NCBI GenBank assembly: GCA_024654525.1
Contig: JANLHI010000022.1
Coordinates: forward strand, 1 to 64,000
Length of the DNA: 64,000 nt
Reading direction: 5' to 3'
From: Patescibacteria group bacterium
GTDB lineage: Bacteria > Patescibacteria > Paceibacteria > UBA6257 > 2-01-FULL-56-20
How positions within the stretch are numbered: the stretch's first letter is position 1; each line of letters opens with the position of its first letter. The notes beneath the pieces are model-generated. The model was not told the DNA's origin, did no database searches, and saw nothing but the letters and a program-made list of their open reading frames with translations. Shown here piece after piece: positions 1 through 8,613 of this stretch. A program made the position numbers and the translations under genes.

Positions 1-114
1 TTGCTCCCGCGACCGAAGGGAGCGGACGAGGCGCGCAGATTAGTCCTCGCTCGGATTGTTTTGGTAAAAAGTTCGGATTTTGTTCAGGAGACACAGCCAG
101 CTTGAGATAGGTTC
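1..114 (+). other. Open frame tail or interspersed repeat fragment at the window edge
   Basis: Frame 1 is open from the window edge to a TGA at 112-114. It may be the 3' end of a gene that starts outside, but its composition and the stretch TTTTGGTAAAAAGTTCGG resemble the repeat-like segment near 5580-5700 read on the other strand (TTGGTAAAAAATTCG). I favour a degraded interspersed repeat over a real protein end. No product can be named. Confidence 0.25.
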
Positions 115-140
115 GGATTCCGAGGAAATATAATGTAATT

Positions 141-806
141 ATGAATCTAATTCCATCGGTGAATATAATTCAATCTTTTCTTGGCTCGCTACTTGCTTTG
201 TTGTTTGCTGGATTAGTTTGGTTCATAAAATCAGCTTATGAAAAACACAAAAGGACTTCACTTGCTATCGCAAAATTTGAACGGGGCTATGTTGAAAACA
301 TTGCGCACCTAGATCAATACATCGCGTTAATTAGAATATGGATCCAAGCAATCGAAAATAAGCAAAAATATGCAGCACCGCCGTTTAGTATTCTATCGAT
401 AGACAACGAAAGCCATTTATATTTAGGAGATATGAGGCTCGTTAATTTACTTATTAAGACAAACTTTAAACAAAAGGGTCTCAATGATGATATAAGTAGC
501 ATGCATTCTTTTTACGAGAAAAACTTTTCATACTTTCTTGATAAAAAGATCTCTATGGAGCAATGGCATTCTAGTAATGAAGAACTTCTGCCTACACTCA
601 AAAAAATGACCAAAGAAATCCCGGAAATTCAATCCAGTTTAATTCAACAGGTCGCTTACTTGAGACTTTCGGGACGGGCACTATTTCACTCAATATTTAA
701 TTATATTCAGGTTCTCAATGTTAATATTTGGCCGAGGGTAACTAACAAAAAAATTAATCAAGAAACGATGGCGATTAAAAAGGAAAGGGAGTTTGAATTG
801 AAATAA
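141..806 (+). CDS. Orphan membrane-anchored protein, 221 aa
   Basis: I do not recognise a family. One strong hydrophobic segment lies near residues 10-29 (SFLGSLLALLFAGLVWFI), followed by a basic stretch, so the N-terminus is probably a membrane anchor with the remaining ~190 residues cytoplasmic. That part is mostly helical and Lys/Glu/Gln rich, with no visible catalytic motif. The gene is AT-rich compared with the housekeeping genes beyond 5.7 kb and starts an accessory patch that also holds a recombinase remnant, so recent acquisition is plausible. Confidence 0.6.
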   Translation: MNLIPSVNIIQSFLGSLLALLFAGLVWFIKSAYEKHKRTSLAIAKFERGYVENIAHLDQYIALIRIWIQAIENKQKYAAPPFSILSIDNESHLYLGDMRLVNLLIKTNFKQKGLNDDISSMHSFYEKNFSYFLDKKISMEQWHSSNEELLPTLKKMTKEIPEIQSSLIQQVAYLRLSGRALFHSIFNYIQVLNVNIWPRVTNKKINQETMAIKKEREFELK

Positions 807-976
807 TAGTCCGCCCAAGGAGCATCGCTTTGGCAAACTTAGGGCATCCTCTGGGAGCTATGCGGGGTAAGGCTTTTCAAAAATCCGAGTCCGAATTGTC
901 CAGCCAACGTAATAGGTTATCTCTCGAGAAGCGTATGAAATTGTTCCTTCTCTAGTTAGGATGTATATTGAGATGA

Positions 977-2032
977 ATGAATGATACGGCATTAAGGAAC
1001 GAGAAAGTAAAGTTTATTCAAGAAGGGAATGGCATTAGAGAACAATCCATTACCGTTCTGACTGACCTCCAAAGTTTTCGACCCAAAAACTCCCGAAAAG
1101 ACCGACTCAAGATTGAAGAATTTGAGATTAAATCCTCCGCTTTGGATAAAGAATTTCTAGACTACGATAAACGGGCCGGTCTTTTCTCTGAAACACTTGC
1201 TATGGCAATAACAGTTGACGAAAAAAGTAATTCTGTACGCACTCCAACCCTCGAAGAACACACGCTACTCTCAATTCACGCATCTCATCTTTCTGCTCAA
1301 CGGGAAACACTGAGAAATTTGCTCTATGATATCAAGGAAAAGATTAATAACAAACGAGACACACTAAGCACTCAAACAGCCGAAAAGAATTCCTTGATTT
1401 CTTTGAGGATAGCCACACTTTCTGTCGTGATAGCGATTATTGGAATTTTCTCAACCCTTCATTCAATTAATATAGCCAACCAACAGCTAAAAGTTGAAAT
1501 GGAGGCAAATGAACTAGGAAAAACAAGCCTGCAACTAGCCGTTGACCCTCAAATAGATATTTTTTTGGAACGTACAGAGGGAGAAAAAATCGGGAATTTC
1601 TTCGTCGGTATAGAAAATAATGGAGTTGTTCCCATCGTGAATCTCTCTGGATACGCTTCAATTTTTACCATGAATAAGAATGAATACAATATCGAATCGG
1701 CGCGTAGGACAAGAGGAGGAAGTACGCTCTTATTTGACACAACCAACTTGACATCATCGACAAGTACAAAAGCATTGTTGTCTCTTTTGGTAGAACAAAA
1801 TCCTAATATGGTGAAAATTATTGTGCTCAATATTTCTTACCAGCGAAAAATAGATAATAAAGAATACAACATTCAACCCATCTTTCTCCTAGATAATTAC
1901 AAGACCTACACTTTTAAAAATTTAAAAAACATGGAAGCTCTAGGAATCCCGTATAAGAAAATCATAGATTTATTAGGAATATGGAATTTAAAGCCAGATT
2001 ATAAGGTCTATTGGCCTACTAACCCATACTAA
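977..2032 (+). CDS. Orphan protein with coiled-coil region and central membrane segment, 351 aa
   Basis: No family recognised. Residues ~1-145 are charged and helical, likely coiled coil. One hydrophobic segment follows near residues 150-170 (IATLSVVIAIIGIFSTLH). The remaining ~180 residues look beta-rich, with patterns such as FFVGIENNGVVPIVNLSGYA that recall small extracytoplasmic or immunoglobulin-like folds. Topology would place the two soluble domains on opposite membrane faces. It is AT-rich like its neighbours at 141 and 2086. The ATG at 977 overlaps an out-of-frame ATG at 973, and no Shine-Dalgarno sequence precedes it. Confidence 0.6.
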   Translation: MNDTALRNEKVKFIQEGNGIREQSITVLTDLQSFRPKNSRKDRLKIEEFEIKSSALDKEFLDYDKRAGLFSETLAMAITVDEKSNSVRTPTLEEHTLLSIHASHLSAQRETLRNLLYDIKEKINNKRDTLSTQTAEKNSLISLRIATLSVVIAIIGIFSTLHSINIANQQLKVEMEANELGKTSLQLAVDPQIDIFLERTEGEKIGNFFVGIENNGVVPIVNLSGYASIFTMNKNEYNIESARRTRGGSTLLFDTTNLTSSTSTKALLSLLVEQNPNMVKIIVLNISYQRKIDNKEYNIQPIFLLDNYKTYTFKNLKNMEALGIPYKKIIDLLGIWNLKPDYKVYWPTNPY

Positions 2033-2085
2033 TTGCGGTTCCAAAAACGTTCCACTTCCCCAGATATTGTTTTACTAATAACGAA

Positions 2086-2571
2086 ATGAGTAAAAAATTG
2101 TTGACTGACAAGAGACTTCGGCATTCTTCGGACAACAAAACTCAGCGAGAAATTGAGAAATATATTTTAAAAAAGAGAAAACTCAATAGCGGTAAAAGCA
2201 CTCCTTTGAAAGGGAGCGCGCGGGTTAATATAGATGGGAAAGATCGAAAAGGCTATTACGAGATATACGCACGCACTGGCAGATTGCGCCCTGCGCAATT
2301 TCATAAAATAATGAACGATGCTGTAAAACTATTTCTTGCTGCTAGATACAATAAAAAACGTAATAAAATTATTATTTTTACCGATGAAATGGCAGAAAGG
2401 CCATTTACTGAATCTTCATGGCGCGCTATTGTTCTCCGTGAGCTAGGAGTCAAAACAAAGGTTTTTGAACTACCAAAAGTACTGATTAAAAAATTGAGCT
2501 CTGCAAACGAGAATTTTAATAAAATAAAGGTGTGCGAGACGCTTCAAGATGCTAAAATAAAAATACTTTAA
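2086..2571 (+). CDS. Small basic protein with possible endonuclease-fold C-terminus, 161 aa
   Basis: Not a recognised family. The N-terminal ~40 residues are strongly basic (many K/R), as in a nucleic-acid-binding tail. The second half (IIIFTDEMAERPFTESSW...LGVKTKVFEL) has an alternating strand/helix pattern with a Trp and a hydrophobic 'LGV.t.V.eL' strand, as seen after the catalytic core in some PD-(D/E)XK proteins. An upstream acidic strand (GYYEIYARTG) could supply a metal ligand. This fold assignment is inference only. The next + strand gene also has nuclease-like features. Confidence 0.5.
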   Translation: MSKKLLTDKRLRHSSDNKTQREIEKYILKKRKLNSGKSTPLKGSARVNIDGKDRKGYYEIYARTGRLRPAQFHKIMNDAVKLFLAARYNKKRNKIIIFTDEMAERPFTESSWRAIVLRELGVKTKVFELPKVLIKKLSSANENFNKIKVCETLQDAKIKIL

Positions 2572-2602
2572 ATAGCCTTATAGGGCTTGACCCACCGGGG
2601 TT

Positions 2603-2929
2603 CTAGCTCGAGACGGCCAGCCTTGAACGGAATTTATGCGAGTTTACTATTGCGGCGAACACCGGCTTCAGCGTAAATAAAGGCGTGGTTTGATTTAGCG
2701 TCGAGTTCTGAAGTATGAAGTTTAAAAATTGTCGTTTTTCCATCGGTTCGGAACTTTCGAATATCTCGAACGCTCGGCTACAAACATCAAGTAATCTCGC
2801 GGCGGTAAGGTAATGCTTTTCGTCTGCGTTGCTGTGTTCTTGCATCTGCTGGATCAAGTCGGCTTGCTTCGCTTTATACTCTTTCAATTTTTTGTCGTAC
2901 ATTTCGGGAGTAATTCCCCGCTTGGGGTT
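2603..2929 (-). pseudogene. C-terminal remnant of a large serine recombinase
   Basis: The readable frame runs NPKRGITPEMYDKKL, then a Lys/Gln-rich coiled-coil helix, then RQFLNFILQNSTLNQTTPLFTLKPVFAAI. That is the C-terminal end of large serine (resolvase/invertase-type) recombinases, where the coiled coil is followed by 'kRqlLnfvl.nl.ldg..l.y.lk.PF'. The catalytic resolvase domain, the recombinase domain and the zinc ribbon are all missing. Reading upstream from the internal ATG at 2902, the frame closes at a TGA just beyond 2929. The fragment therefore cannot be an active enzyme and marks an old integration site. Confidence 0.75.
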
Positions 2930-2964
2930 TCATTAATTTGTTGAGTTGTTATACCCTTAAGTAA

Positions 2965-3510
2965 ATGATTAACCCCGCCGAAGACATCGTAAACGTTTGG
3001 CTTCAAGAAGTCTGCGATCACTTCGTTATGAACAACATGGTCGTTCGCAAGGAAACTCGTCTGATCGGCGGTAAAAACATTGGCCGTGGCCGAGGTAAAG
3101 AAATTGATTTCCTTTCAACCAACGGAAAGGGCGGTTATTACTGGGTAGAGGTTTCTGTTTCGCCAAATCCACGATTGGCATTGAAAACGGTTCGCTTACA
3201 GGAAACCATCGACATCGCCCTAAATAAGTTCGCTCCCGAGAAAGAAGCAATGATTAAAAAGCGGTTTGGTATAAAAACTGTGAATAAATGGTTCGTCTAT
3301 TCTCATAAATTATTCTCAAAAAAACTTGGCGAGGAAAAAGCGTATTGTCAGGTTCTTGAAAAACGTGGCATAGAAGCTATCGGCTTCGAGAAAATCCTAC
3401 GGGATATCTTTAAAAAGCTGGACTATATGGGCTACGACACACCCAGACAATACCTTTTCTTGCTGAAAAAGTTTGGTTATAAAAACAGCGATCAGGAAGA
3501 AGTTGGCTAA
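2965..3510 (+). CDS. Putative PD-(D/E)XK-like nuclease, 181 aa
   Basis: The protein has the order expected of a restriction-endonuclease-like core: an N-terminal helix (EDIVNVWLQEVCDHF), then GKEIDFLSTN followed by GGYYWVEVSVSP, resembling the motif (E)xD...xExK with Ser in place of Lys. A second conserved-looking strand follows (VNKWFVYSHKLFSK). The missing Lys means catalysis is not assured. About 35 bp separates the start from the recombinase remnant on the other strand, so the gene may be cargo of the same vanished element. Confidence 0.5.
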   Translation: MINPAEDIVNVWLQEVCDHFVMNNMVVRKETRLIGGKNIGRGRGKEIDFLSTNGKGGYYWVEVSVSPNPRLALKTVRLQETIDIALNKFAPEKEAMIKKRFGIKTVNKWFVYSHKLFSKKLGEEKAYCQVLEKRGIEAIGFEKILRDIFKKLDYMGYDTPRQYLFLLKKFGYKNSDQEEVG

Positions 3511-3663
3511 TTTGTAAAGCTCAATGCGCTCATACTCTCCCTCATCTCTGTCCAATTCATAGTTCTAAACGCATCCAGTAGGGGCAGCAGTCTTGTGTAT
3601 AGTAGCTTGTCGCGACTTTCTAGATATTCAGAAAACATATAAAACCCAGTCTGGCACTAAAGG

Positions 3664-5442
3664 TTATGCTACTTCTGCCTGATAGCATTGCTCACAATAT
3701 ACGATCTCCGGTCTGTCGGTCGCGTATGGTGTTTTGAATTCATTTTGACAAGGGCCAGCTCCATGGGAGTGCTCCGCTGTATTCTTATAACTCACAGACT
3801 GCGCACCTTGGCATGAACACCTTCTTTGAAAAAGAAGGATTGGATTTCTTTGAGCAATTCTTTCGTGGTAGCGGCAATTAGGACAAAGGCGCGGCAAAGG
3901 AAGCGCCATCAAGCGATAAAATTGTAGTTCTTGAAAGGTGAGTCTAAATGCTGTGGTGCAGTGATCTGCGCATCTGCCATCATGCGCGCACGACACAGTT
4001 TTGTTTTCCAAGTCAGCAATCGCTTGATCAGTTATTCTGTCGGGCAAGTCAATGTGGCTGATGTCCACCTTATAATCCCTATTGTCCGGGTCCCTCCATG
4101 CAAATCCTCTCTTTATAGCAACATCTTTATCCAGCGGGAAGAAATCCTGTGCAACTGTATCATTGTATGGATATGGTGAAAGTTCGGACGGAAAAAATTC
4201 GCCATATCCGTAAACGCGACCAATTTTATCCGTGTAGGGCATGTCTTTCATGTGTTGAATTATCTGGGGCACCAAAATTTCATACTCTTCTTTCGTATAT
4301 TGTTTGTTAAGGATGCAATACTCTTTGTGATGCATCCCCACGCAACCAAACATATGGGAAGAATTATTTACCACAAAACAGTATTGAGTATCGCTGCAAT
4401 TTTGAAAGCTCTCAAAACAAAACTTTGATCGGGATATGTGATTGCCACTTGCCGCACATTCATAGATAAGTTCGCTGTTCAGCCCATAGCGGAACTGATC
4501 ATATGAGTCACGGGTTCCCGCAGAATAGAGACCTTGGCAATATCGAAGATTTTCGCCACTGTTTACGTAATAACTATCCTGGACGTTCTTGGAGTTAAAG
4601 ATATATTCACCGGTGCAGTTCTCATTCTTGAGTCCGCGCATGTAGCGTACCGGAAATTGTAACCAGAACTGTCTCGTCTTCTCTTTCATAGCAAGAAGAG
4701 AACTGTACGATGTTATATCCAGTTTTTTGATCTCGTGTCCGTACTCTTCCTTCGAGTAAGGCTTATTGAAGATATGGTAATTCTTGTTGCGGAGACCGAC
4801 ACATCCGAAAAGATTAGAACACCCGACGCAGTCTCGGCTAAACGCGATATCATAGGAATCTTCGCAATACGAAGAGAAGAGTGACCGGGAGCACTTCTTG
4901 TTGAAAAATGATTCATAGCAAAGTTCGCTATCGGTGATATATGAACTGTCGAATAGTTGTCGGCTACGTGTCGAATTATCTGAGTAAGCGCTATCTTCTA
5001 TAAAAGTACATCCAAAGATCAGATAAGAATTCTTGACATCGCTTGCGTTGTTGCAATAATCGCTGTTTACAAAATTAAGAAAGAATCTACTGGGGATTGG
5101 GGATTGCCGCAATAGCTCTCCGAATTGGGTAAAAAATGGCCTCTCCCAATCATAATCTCTGCCCGAGGCGTTTTGATCCCAGTTGTCCGAGAACCAGTAG
5201 TCCTTATCGACCACCTTCGCTCCAGAAAAATCGTTGGTCCCTGATAGAATTTTCTCACCACTAATAACGTCTTTCGCGTGATATAGGTATCGTTCGTTCC
5301 ACCATGCCATTCTCCGTTGCATCCGGCATGTAGAGCACCATGTCGGCGGTGGAACTTCTATTTTTTTGTAAAAATCAAAATCTTCCGGATCAATCGTGAA
5401 CTGATTCTTGCAGTTTTGGCATGCCCGAGTTTCTGAGTCCAT
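3664..5442 (-). CDS. Cys-rich zinc-ribbon protein typical of CPR genomes, 592 aa
   Basis: The N-terminus carries a CxxC...CxxC zinc ribbon (CQNC at ~9-12, CSTC at ~36-39, followed by RMQRRMAWWNER). The middle ~350 residues are rich in Cys, Ser, Asn and aromatics, with recurring units of the type NSYLIFGCTFIEDSAYSDNS and SxxCxGSNLFGCVGLRNKxYxIFNK, suggesting a repeated beta-structured array. A second Cys cluster occurs near 490-590, with CPNC and CEQC pairs. Proteins of this layout recur in Parcubacteria and have, to my memory, sometimes been labelled CaiB/BaiF without support. I see no CoA-transferase features. Function is unknown. No signal peptide is visible. Confidence 0.7.
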   Translation of the reverse strand: MDSETRACQNCKNQFTIDPEDFDFYKKIEVPPPTWCSTCRMQRRMAWWNERYLYHAKDVISGEKILSGTNDFSGAKVVDKDYWFSDNWDQNASGRDYDWERPFFTQFGELLRQSPIPSRFFLNFVNSDYCNNASDVKNSYLIFGCTFIEDSAYSDNSTRSRQLFDSSYITDSELCYESFFNKKCSRSLFSSYCEDSYDIAFSRDCVGCSNLFGCVGLRNKNYHIFNKPYSKEEYGHEIKKLDITSYSSLLAMKEKTRQFWLQFPVRYMRGLKNENCTGEYIFNSKNVQDSYYVNSGENLRYCQGLYSAGTRDSYDQFRYGLNSELIYECAASGNHISRSKFCFESFQNCSDTQYCFVVNNSSHMFGCVGMHHKEYCILNKQYTKEEYEILVPQIIQHMKDMPYTDKIGRVYGYGEFFPSELSPYPYNDTVAQDFFPLDKDVAIKRGFAWRDPDNRDYKVDISHIDLPDRITDQAIADLENKTVSCAHDGRCADHCTTAFRLTFQELQFYRLMALPLPRLCPNCRYHERIAQRNPILLFQRRCSCQGAQSVSYKNTAEHSHGAGPCQNEFKTPYATDRPEIVYCEQCYQAEVA

Positions 5443-5579
5443 AGATTAATCGTACCAGAGAATATGGAAATCATTATATCTCAGCCGCGGACTTCCGCAT
5501 CTCATTTGTCTCATTTTGAATGACAGGGATGCCTAATCCTCCCATCTATCCCAGATCTCAGGAAAACTTTATACTGCTT

Positions 5580-5690
5580 GCATTGGCTGGGTTCCGAACC
5601 GAACCGGGCAGCAACTAAGCGAGAGCGAAGGAGTACTGAGGCCAATAGGCCGAATGTGCCAAATTTCAGAATTCGAATTTTTTACCAACA
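5580..5690. repeat. CPR-type interspersed repeat-like spacer
   Basis: This spacer between the Cys-rich gene (its 5' side) and the HAD phosphatase 3' end reads, in one + frame, as SEPNRAATKRERRSTEA...FRIRIFYQQK. From memory, this kind of pseudo-peptide occurs again and again in Patescibacteria intergenic DNA. The part ACCAACAAAAAG resembles, in reverse orientation, the TTTTGGTAAAAAG stretch at the window start. It has no start site or Shine-Dalgarno sequence and I do not call it a gene. Family assignment rests on memory of similar sequences and is uncertain. Confidence 0.35.
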
Positions 5691-5695
5691 AAAAG

Positions 5696-6394
5696 TTATA
5701 TTCCCTCGTACACTACGTCTTTTCTTTCCACTACGATTTTCCAACCCTTACGTTTCGCGGTGCGGTAAAGCTTTTGATTCGGATTGAAACAAATCGGCTT
5801 CTCTACCAATTCAAGAAATCGAATATCGGATTCCGTATCTCCCACTCCCACGGAACCGCGCAAGGTCAAATTTTCCTTCTCCACCGCTCTTTGGAGAACT
5901 TTTGATTTATCGAAAATAATATCCTCGTGCATCATGGCACCCGTGAACCTTCCCTTTCCATCCACTTCATACATCAACCCATACACTTTCGTGAATCCGA
6001 GATTCTTGCAAAACATATCCACCGCCGTTTTAGGAGAGTGGGAAATCGCAAGCACATAATACTTTTTCTTTTTTAATTCCCGCACAAGGTTGCGGGTATA
6101 GTGATACACCCGATTTTTATGGAGTGCCACTACCCTCTTTGCCACACGAAAAAAATCATCAAACCGCACTCCCTCCACATTGCGCCGGAATACCGTAACC
6201 ACACTGGTAATATACGTTTCATAATCCCCCTTCCGATCAAGCCATTTCTGCTTATCCCGCGCATAGATATTCCGCACATCGGGAGTGAAAATCCCCTCGG
6301 CGATAAGCTCTTCGACAAGCTCAATCAAAAGACTTGAGCGAAAAATCGTCCCGTCGATATCAAATATGGCAACCTTTCTGCGCGGTGTATCCAT
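5696..6394 (-). CDS. HAD-superfamily phosphatase, SerB-like (HAD-IB), 232 aa
   Basis: Motif I is FDIDGTIF (Asp12 nucleophile, Asp14 acid/base). Motif II is the Ser in LAISHSPKTAV (~127). Motif III/IV is GVGDTESDIRFLELV (~183-196) with the metal-binding Asp pair. The helical cap between motifs I and II suits the HAD-IB class, which includes phosphoserine phosphatase and phospholipid phosphatases. The real substrate cannot be read from sequence. The threonine synthase gene lies just upstream on the same strand, so an amino-acid role is possible but unproven. The gene is followed by the repeat-like spacer. Confidence 0.85.
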   Translation of the reverse strand: MDTPRRKVAIFDIDGTIFRSSLLIELVEELIAEGIFTPDVRNIYARDKQKWLDRKGDYETYITSVVTVFRRNVEGVRFDDFFRVAKRVVALHKNRVYHYTRNLVRELKKKKYYVLAISHSPKTAVDMFCKNLGFTKVYGLMYEVDGKGRFTGAMMHEDIIFDKSKVLQRAVEKENLTLRGSVGVGDTESDIRFLELVEKPICFNPNQKLYRTAKRKGWKIVVERKDVVYEGI

Positions 6395-6469
6395 AGCTCT
6401 ATTTTACGTCATTCTCCACGCCACACCCAACTTTACAAAAAGCGCATCCCAAACGCATTAATCGACTCA

Positions 6470-7828
6470 CTATTTTTCTTTTGTAGAATTTCCAAGAGAC
6501 TGTTCAAGCGCTTCAAGGTTTCCGTCCACCACATCGTAGGAATTTGCATAATCCTCTTTTGCACCATTTTTGTGAAACTTAATTCCCGAATCTGTAAATT
6601 TGATGCCGGATGCGGTTGAGATGGAAACCACCACATCATCTTCTTTAATAGTATTTTCTGCACGCGCCTGCATCACGCAATTGAGCGCAACCGCGCTTTG
6701 CGGGCACACATTCGCACCCGCACGCATAAATCGCGCCCACGTTTTGAGAATCGCCTCCTCCTCGACGCTGTAAAACTTGATATTAAATTTCTCATAGAGC
6801 TTTTTTACTCTCGGGAAACTTACAGGGTCGTTAATATTCATCGCGCTTGCAACCGTATCTTTGAATGTTCCGGGAGCGTATTCCGTGAATTCGCTCTTTG
6901 CCCAGCGCGCAAGCGTATTTGCCGATGCGGACTGTGATCCGATTATTCCCGGAAGCTTATCAATCAACCCCAATTCTTTTGCGCGCAACAAACTATTAAG
7001 CAATGCCGCAAGATTCCCGCTATTGCCGATAGGAATTGCAATCCAATCGGGCACTTTCCAAGAAAAGTCTTGCAAAATCTCGAGTGCGATGGTTTCCTGT
7101 CCCACCACGCGCATATCGTTCTTGCTGTTCACTAATACATATTCCGGATGCGCCTTGGTAAATTCTTGGATGAGTTTCATACACCCATCGAATCCCTGCG
7201 GATGGCGAATCGCTTTTACGGTTGCACCGTGCGTCATCGCCTGAAAAAGTTGGGAATCGGAAACTTTTTCGTACGGCAAAAGCACCACGCAAGAAAGTCT
7301 GTCGCGCACATATGCCGCATACACCGCCGCGGATGCAGAAGTATCTCCCGTAGACGCACAGGAAATTCCTTTGATGCCAAGTTGGGGATATTCCTTTTGT
7401 AATCGCAACGCATCGGAAATCGCTACGGGCATTCCACGATCTTTAAAACTCTCGGAAGGCGCCTGCCCCTCCATTTTGATATACAAATTATTCATTCCCA
7501 ACTCTTTTTTGAGCCATGCGGGAACTTCGAATAAATCCGTTTGTCCTTCGTTGAGGGATAAAATATATTCCTTGGGAAACCCGGGAAGAATAAAATCCCG
7601 CCATAACCATACTCCGGAATTATTGGGATACATCCTTCGCGATGCACCAAAACGAAGATCATTGAAATATGCTTGCGCATGCGCCCCGTCTCCCACTCTC
7701 GATTTCACAAAGTCCTCATCCCGTACCACCATCAGCAAATTGCCGCATTCGGGACATACGTATAAAAACCGGTCAGGGTCGAATTTTTTCTCGCATGCAA
7801 TACATTGATGCCAGTAATGGAATTCCAT
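6470..7828 (-). CDS. thrC: Threonine synthase-like PLP enzyme, 452 aa
   Basis: Threonine synthase converts O-phosphohomoserine to threonine with pyridoxal phosphate. The PLP-binding Lys is in SESFKDRGM (Lys129). The phosphate-binding Gly-rich turn is the conserved GNSGN (IPIGNSGNLAALL). The N-terminus has a zinc-ribbon-like pair, CIAC (9-12) and CPEC (25-28), as in archaeal and thermophile-type enzymes. Length fits the family. No other threonine pathway gene is nearby, so in a CPR cell it may act on imported precursor or have a related lyase activity. The ATG at 7828 precedes a short spacer to the kinase gene. Confidence 0.85.
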   Translation of the reverse strand: MEFHYWHQCIACEKKFDPDRFLYVCPECGNLLMVVRDEDFVKSRVGDGAHAQAYFNDLRFGASRRMYPNNSGVWLWRDFILPGFPKEYILSLNEGQTDLFEVPAWLKKELGMNNLYIKMEGQAPSESFKDRGMPVAISDALRLQKEYPQLGIKGISCASTGDTSASAAVYAAYVRDRLSCVVLLPYEKVSDSQLFQAMTHGATVKAIRHPQGFDGCMKLIQEFTKAHPEYVLVNSKNDMRVVGQETIALEILQDFSWKVPDWIAIPIGNSGNLAALLNSLLRAKELGLIDKLPGIIGSQSASANTLARWAKSEFTEYAPGTFKDTVASAMNINDPVSFPRVKKLYEKFNIKFYSVEEEAILKTWARFMRAGANVCPQSAVALNCVMQARAENTIKEDDVVVSISTASGIKFTDSGIKFHKNGAKEDYANSYDVVDGNLEALEQSLGNSTKEK

Positions 7829-7874
7829 AGCTCCCTAATCTAACCACAGAATGACAATTTGGAAAATCCGCTCA

Positions 7875-8501
7875 CTACTCTTCTATTTTTGCGAGAAATT
7901 GATCCACGCCAAATCCCGGCGTTCTTAATTCGCCATACTCAAGCACCACATCGGCATAACGCTTATACATTGCGTTTCTACTTCGAAGAAGCTCCAGATA
8001 ACATCGAGCCAATGCTTCCTGCGGAGACTCGTGTGGATGTGGAATATATCTATCACCCCAAATCACCGGCTTTGGTTCGAGAAGGTAATCCCGATACAAT
8101 TTTTCCCGTAGACTTTCCGGGGCATCCAATGCTACCATCGTGCTCATACTCTTGAGTTTTTTAAAAATAACTTCTTCCGCATAAATACTGCTTCCGGTGG
8201 TATCGATGACAACATTTCCCCTACTATCCTGCAACATCAGAATCGCCTCGTTCATTGCCGAAGTTTCTTCTGCAAGATAGAGTGCCGCACATTCCTTGTA
8301 CCGCGTTTCGTAGGGTTGACCCATCCAGCGGGCAACATCCTGAATACCTTTATACCCATTTGCTTGAAGATGAGGCGAAAGCCCCAACTCAATCCGATCA
8401 TCACATGAAAAAGAAGTAAAACCGGCATTTTCAAACCTTTTTCTCCAAAAGGATTTCCCCACATTTGACATGCCCATAAGGGTAAGACTCATATTTTTCA
8501 T
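7875..8501 (-). CDS. P-loop kinase related to shikimate kinase, 208 aa
   Basis: The Walker A motif is GMSNVGKSF (~10-18), directly followed by the strand TSFSCDDRIE, matching the shikimate-kinase-like order where an acidic pair binds the substrate. IDTTGSSIY (~99) is the likely Walker B/second-strand region and a lid with several Arg follows. No shikimate pathway genes are nearby and the C-terminal half differs from AroK, so the substrate is open. The start codon faces the divergent zinc-ribbon gene across a ~110 bp spacer that must hold both promoters. Confidence 0.7.
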   Translation of the reverse strand: MKNMSLTLMGMSNVGKSFWRKRFENAGFTSFSCDDRIELGLSPHLQANGYKGIQDVARWMGQPYETRYKECAALYLAEETSAMNEAILMLQDSRGNVVIDTTGSSIYAEEVIFKKLKSMSTMVALDAPESLREKLYRDYLLEPKPVIWGDRYIPHPHESPQEALARCYLELLRSRNAMYKRYADVVLEYGELRTPGFGVDQFLAKIEE

Positions 8502-8613
8502 ACCTCCAGTGTAATGGTTTTAATAAAACACACAAAAAGCATACAGAAAAAAAATGTAACACCTCAAAAATTCTCCTTGCATATTCCCCAATTAGAGACT
8601 ACGCTGTGTGCAT

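Noticed and set aside
2603..2929. TGA recoding (as in some CPR groups) that would extend the recombinase fragment
   Set aside because: Other genes in the window end normally at TGA (for example the DnaQ-like exonuclease and purF), so the standard stop meaning is kept.
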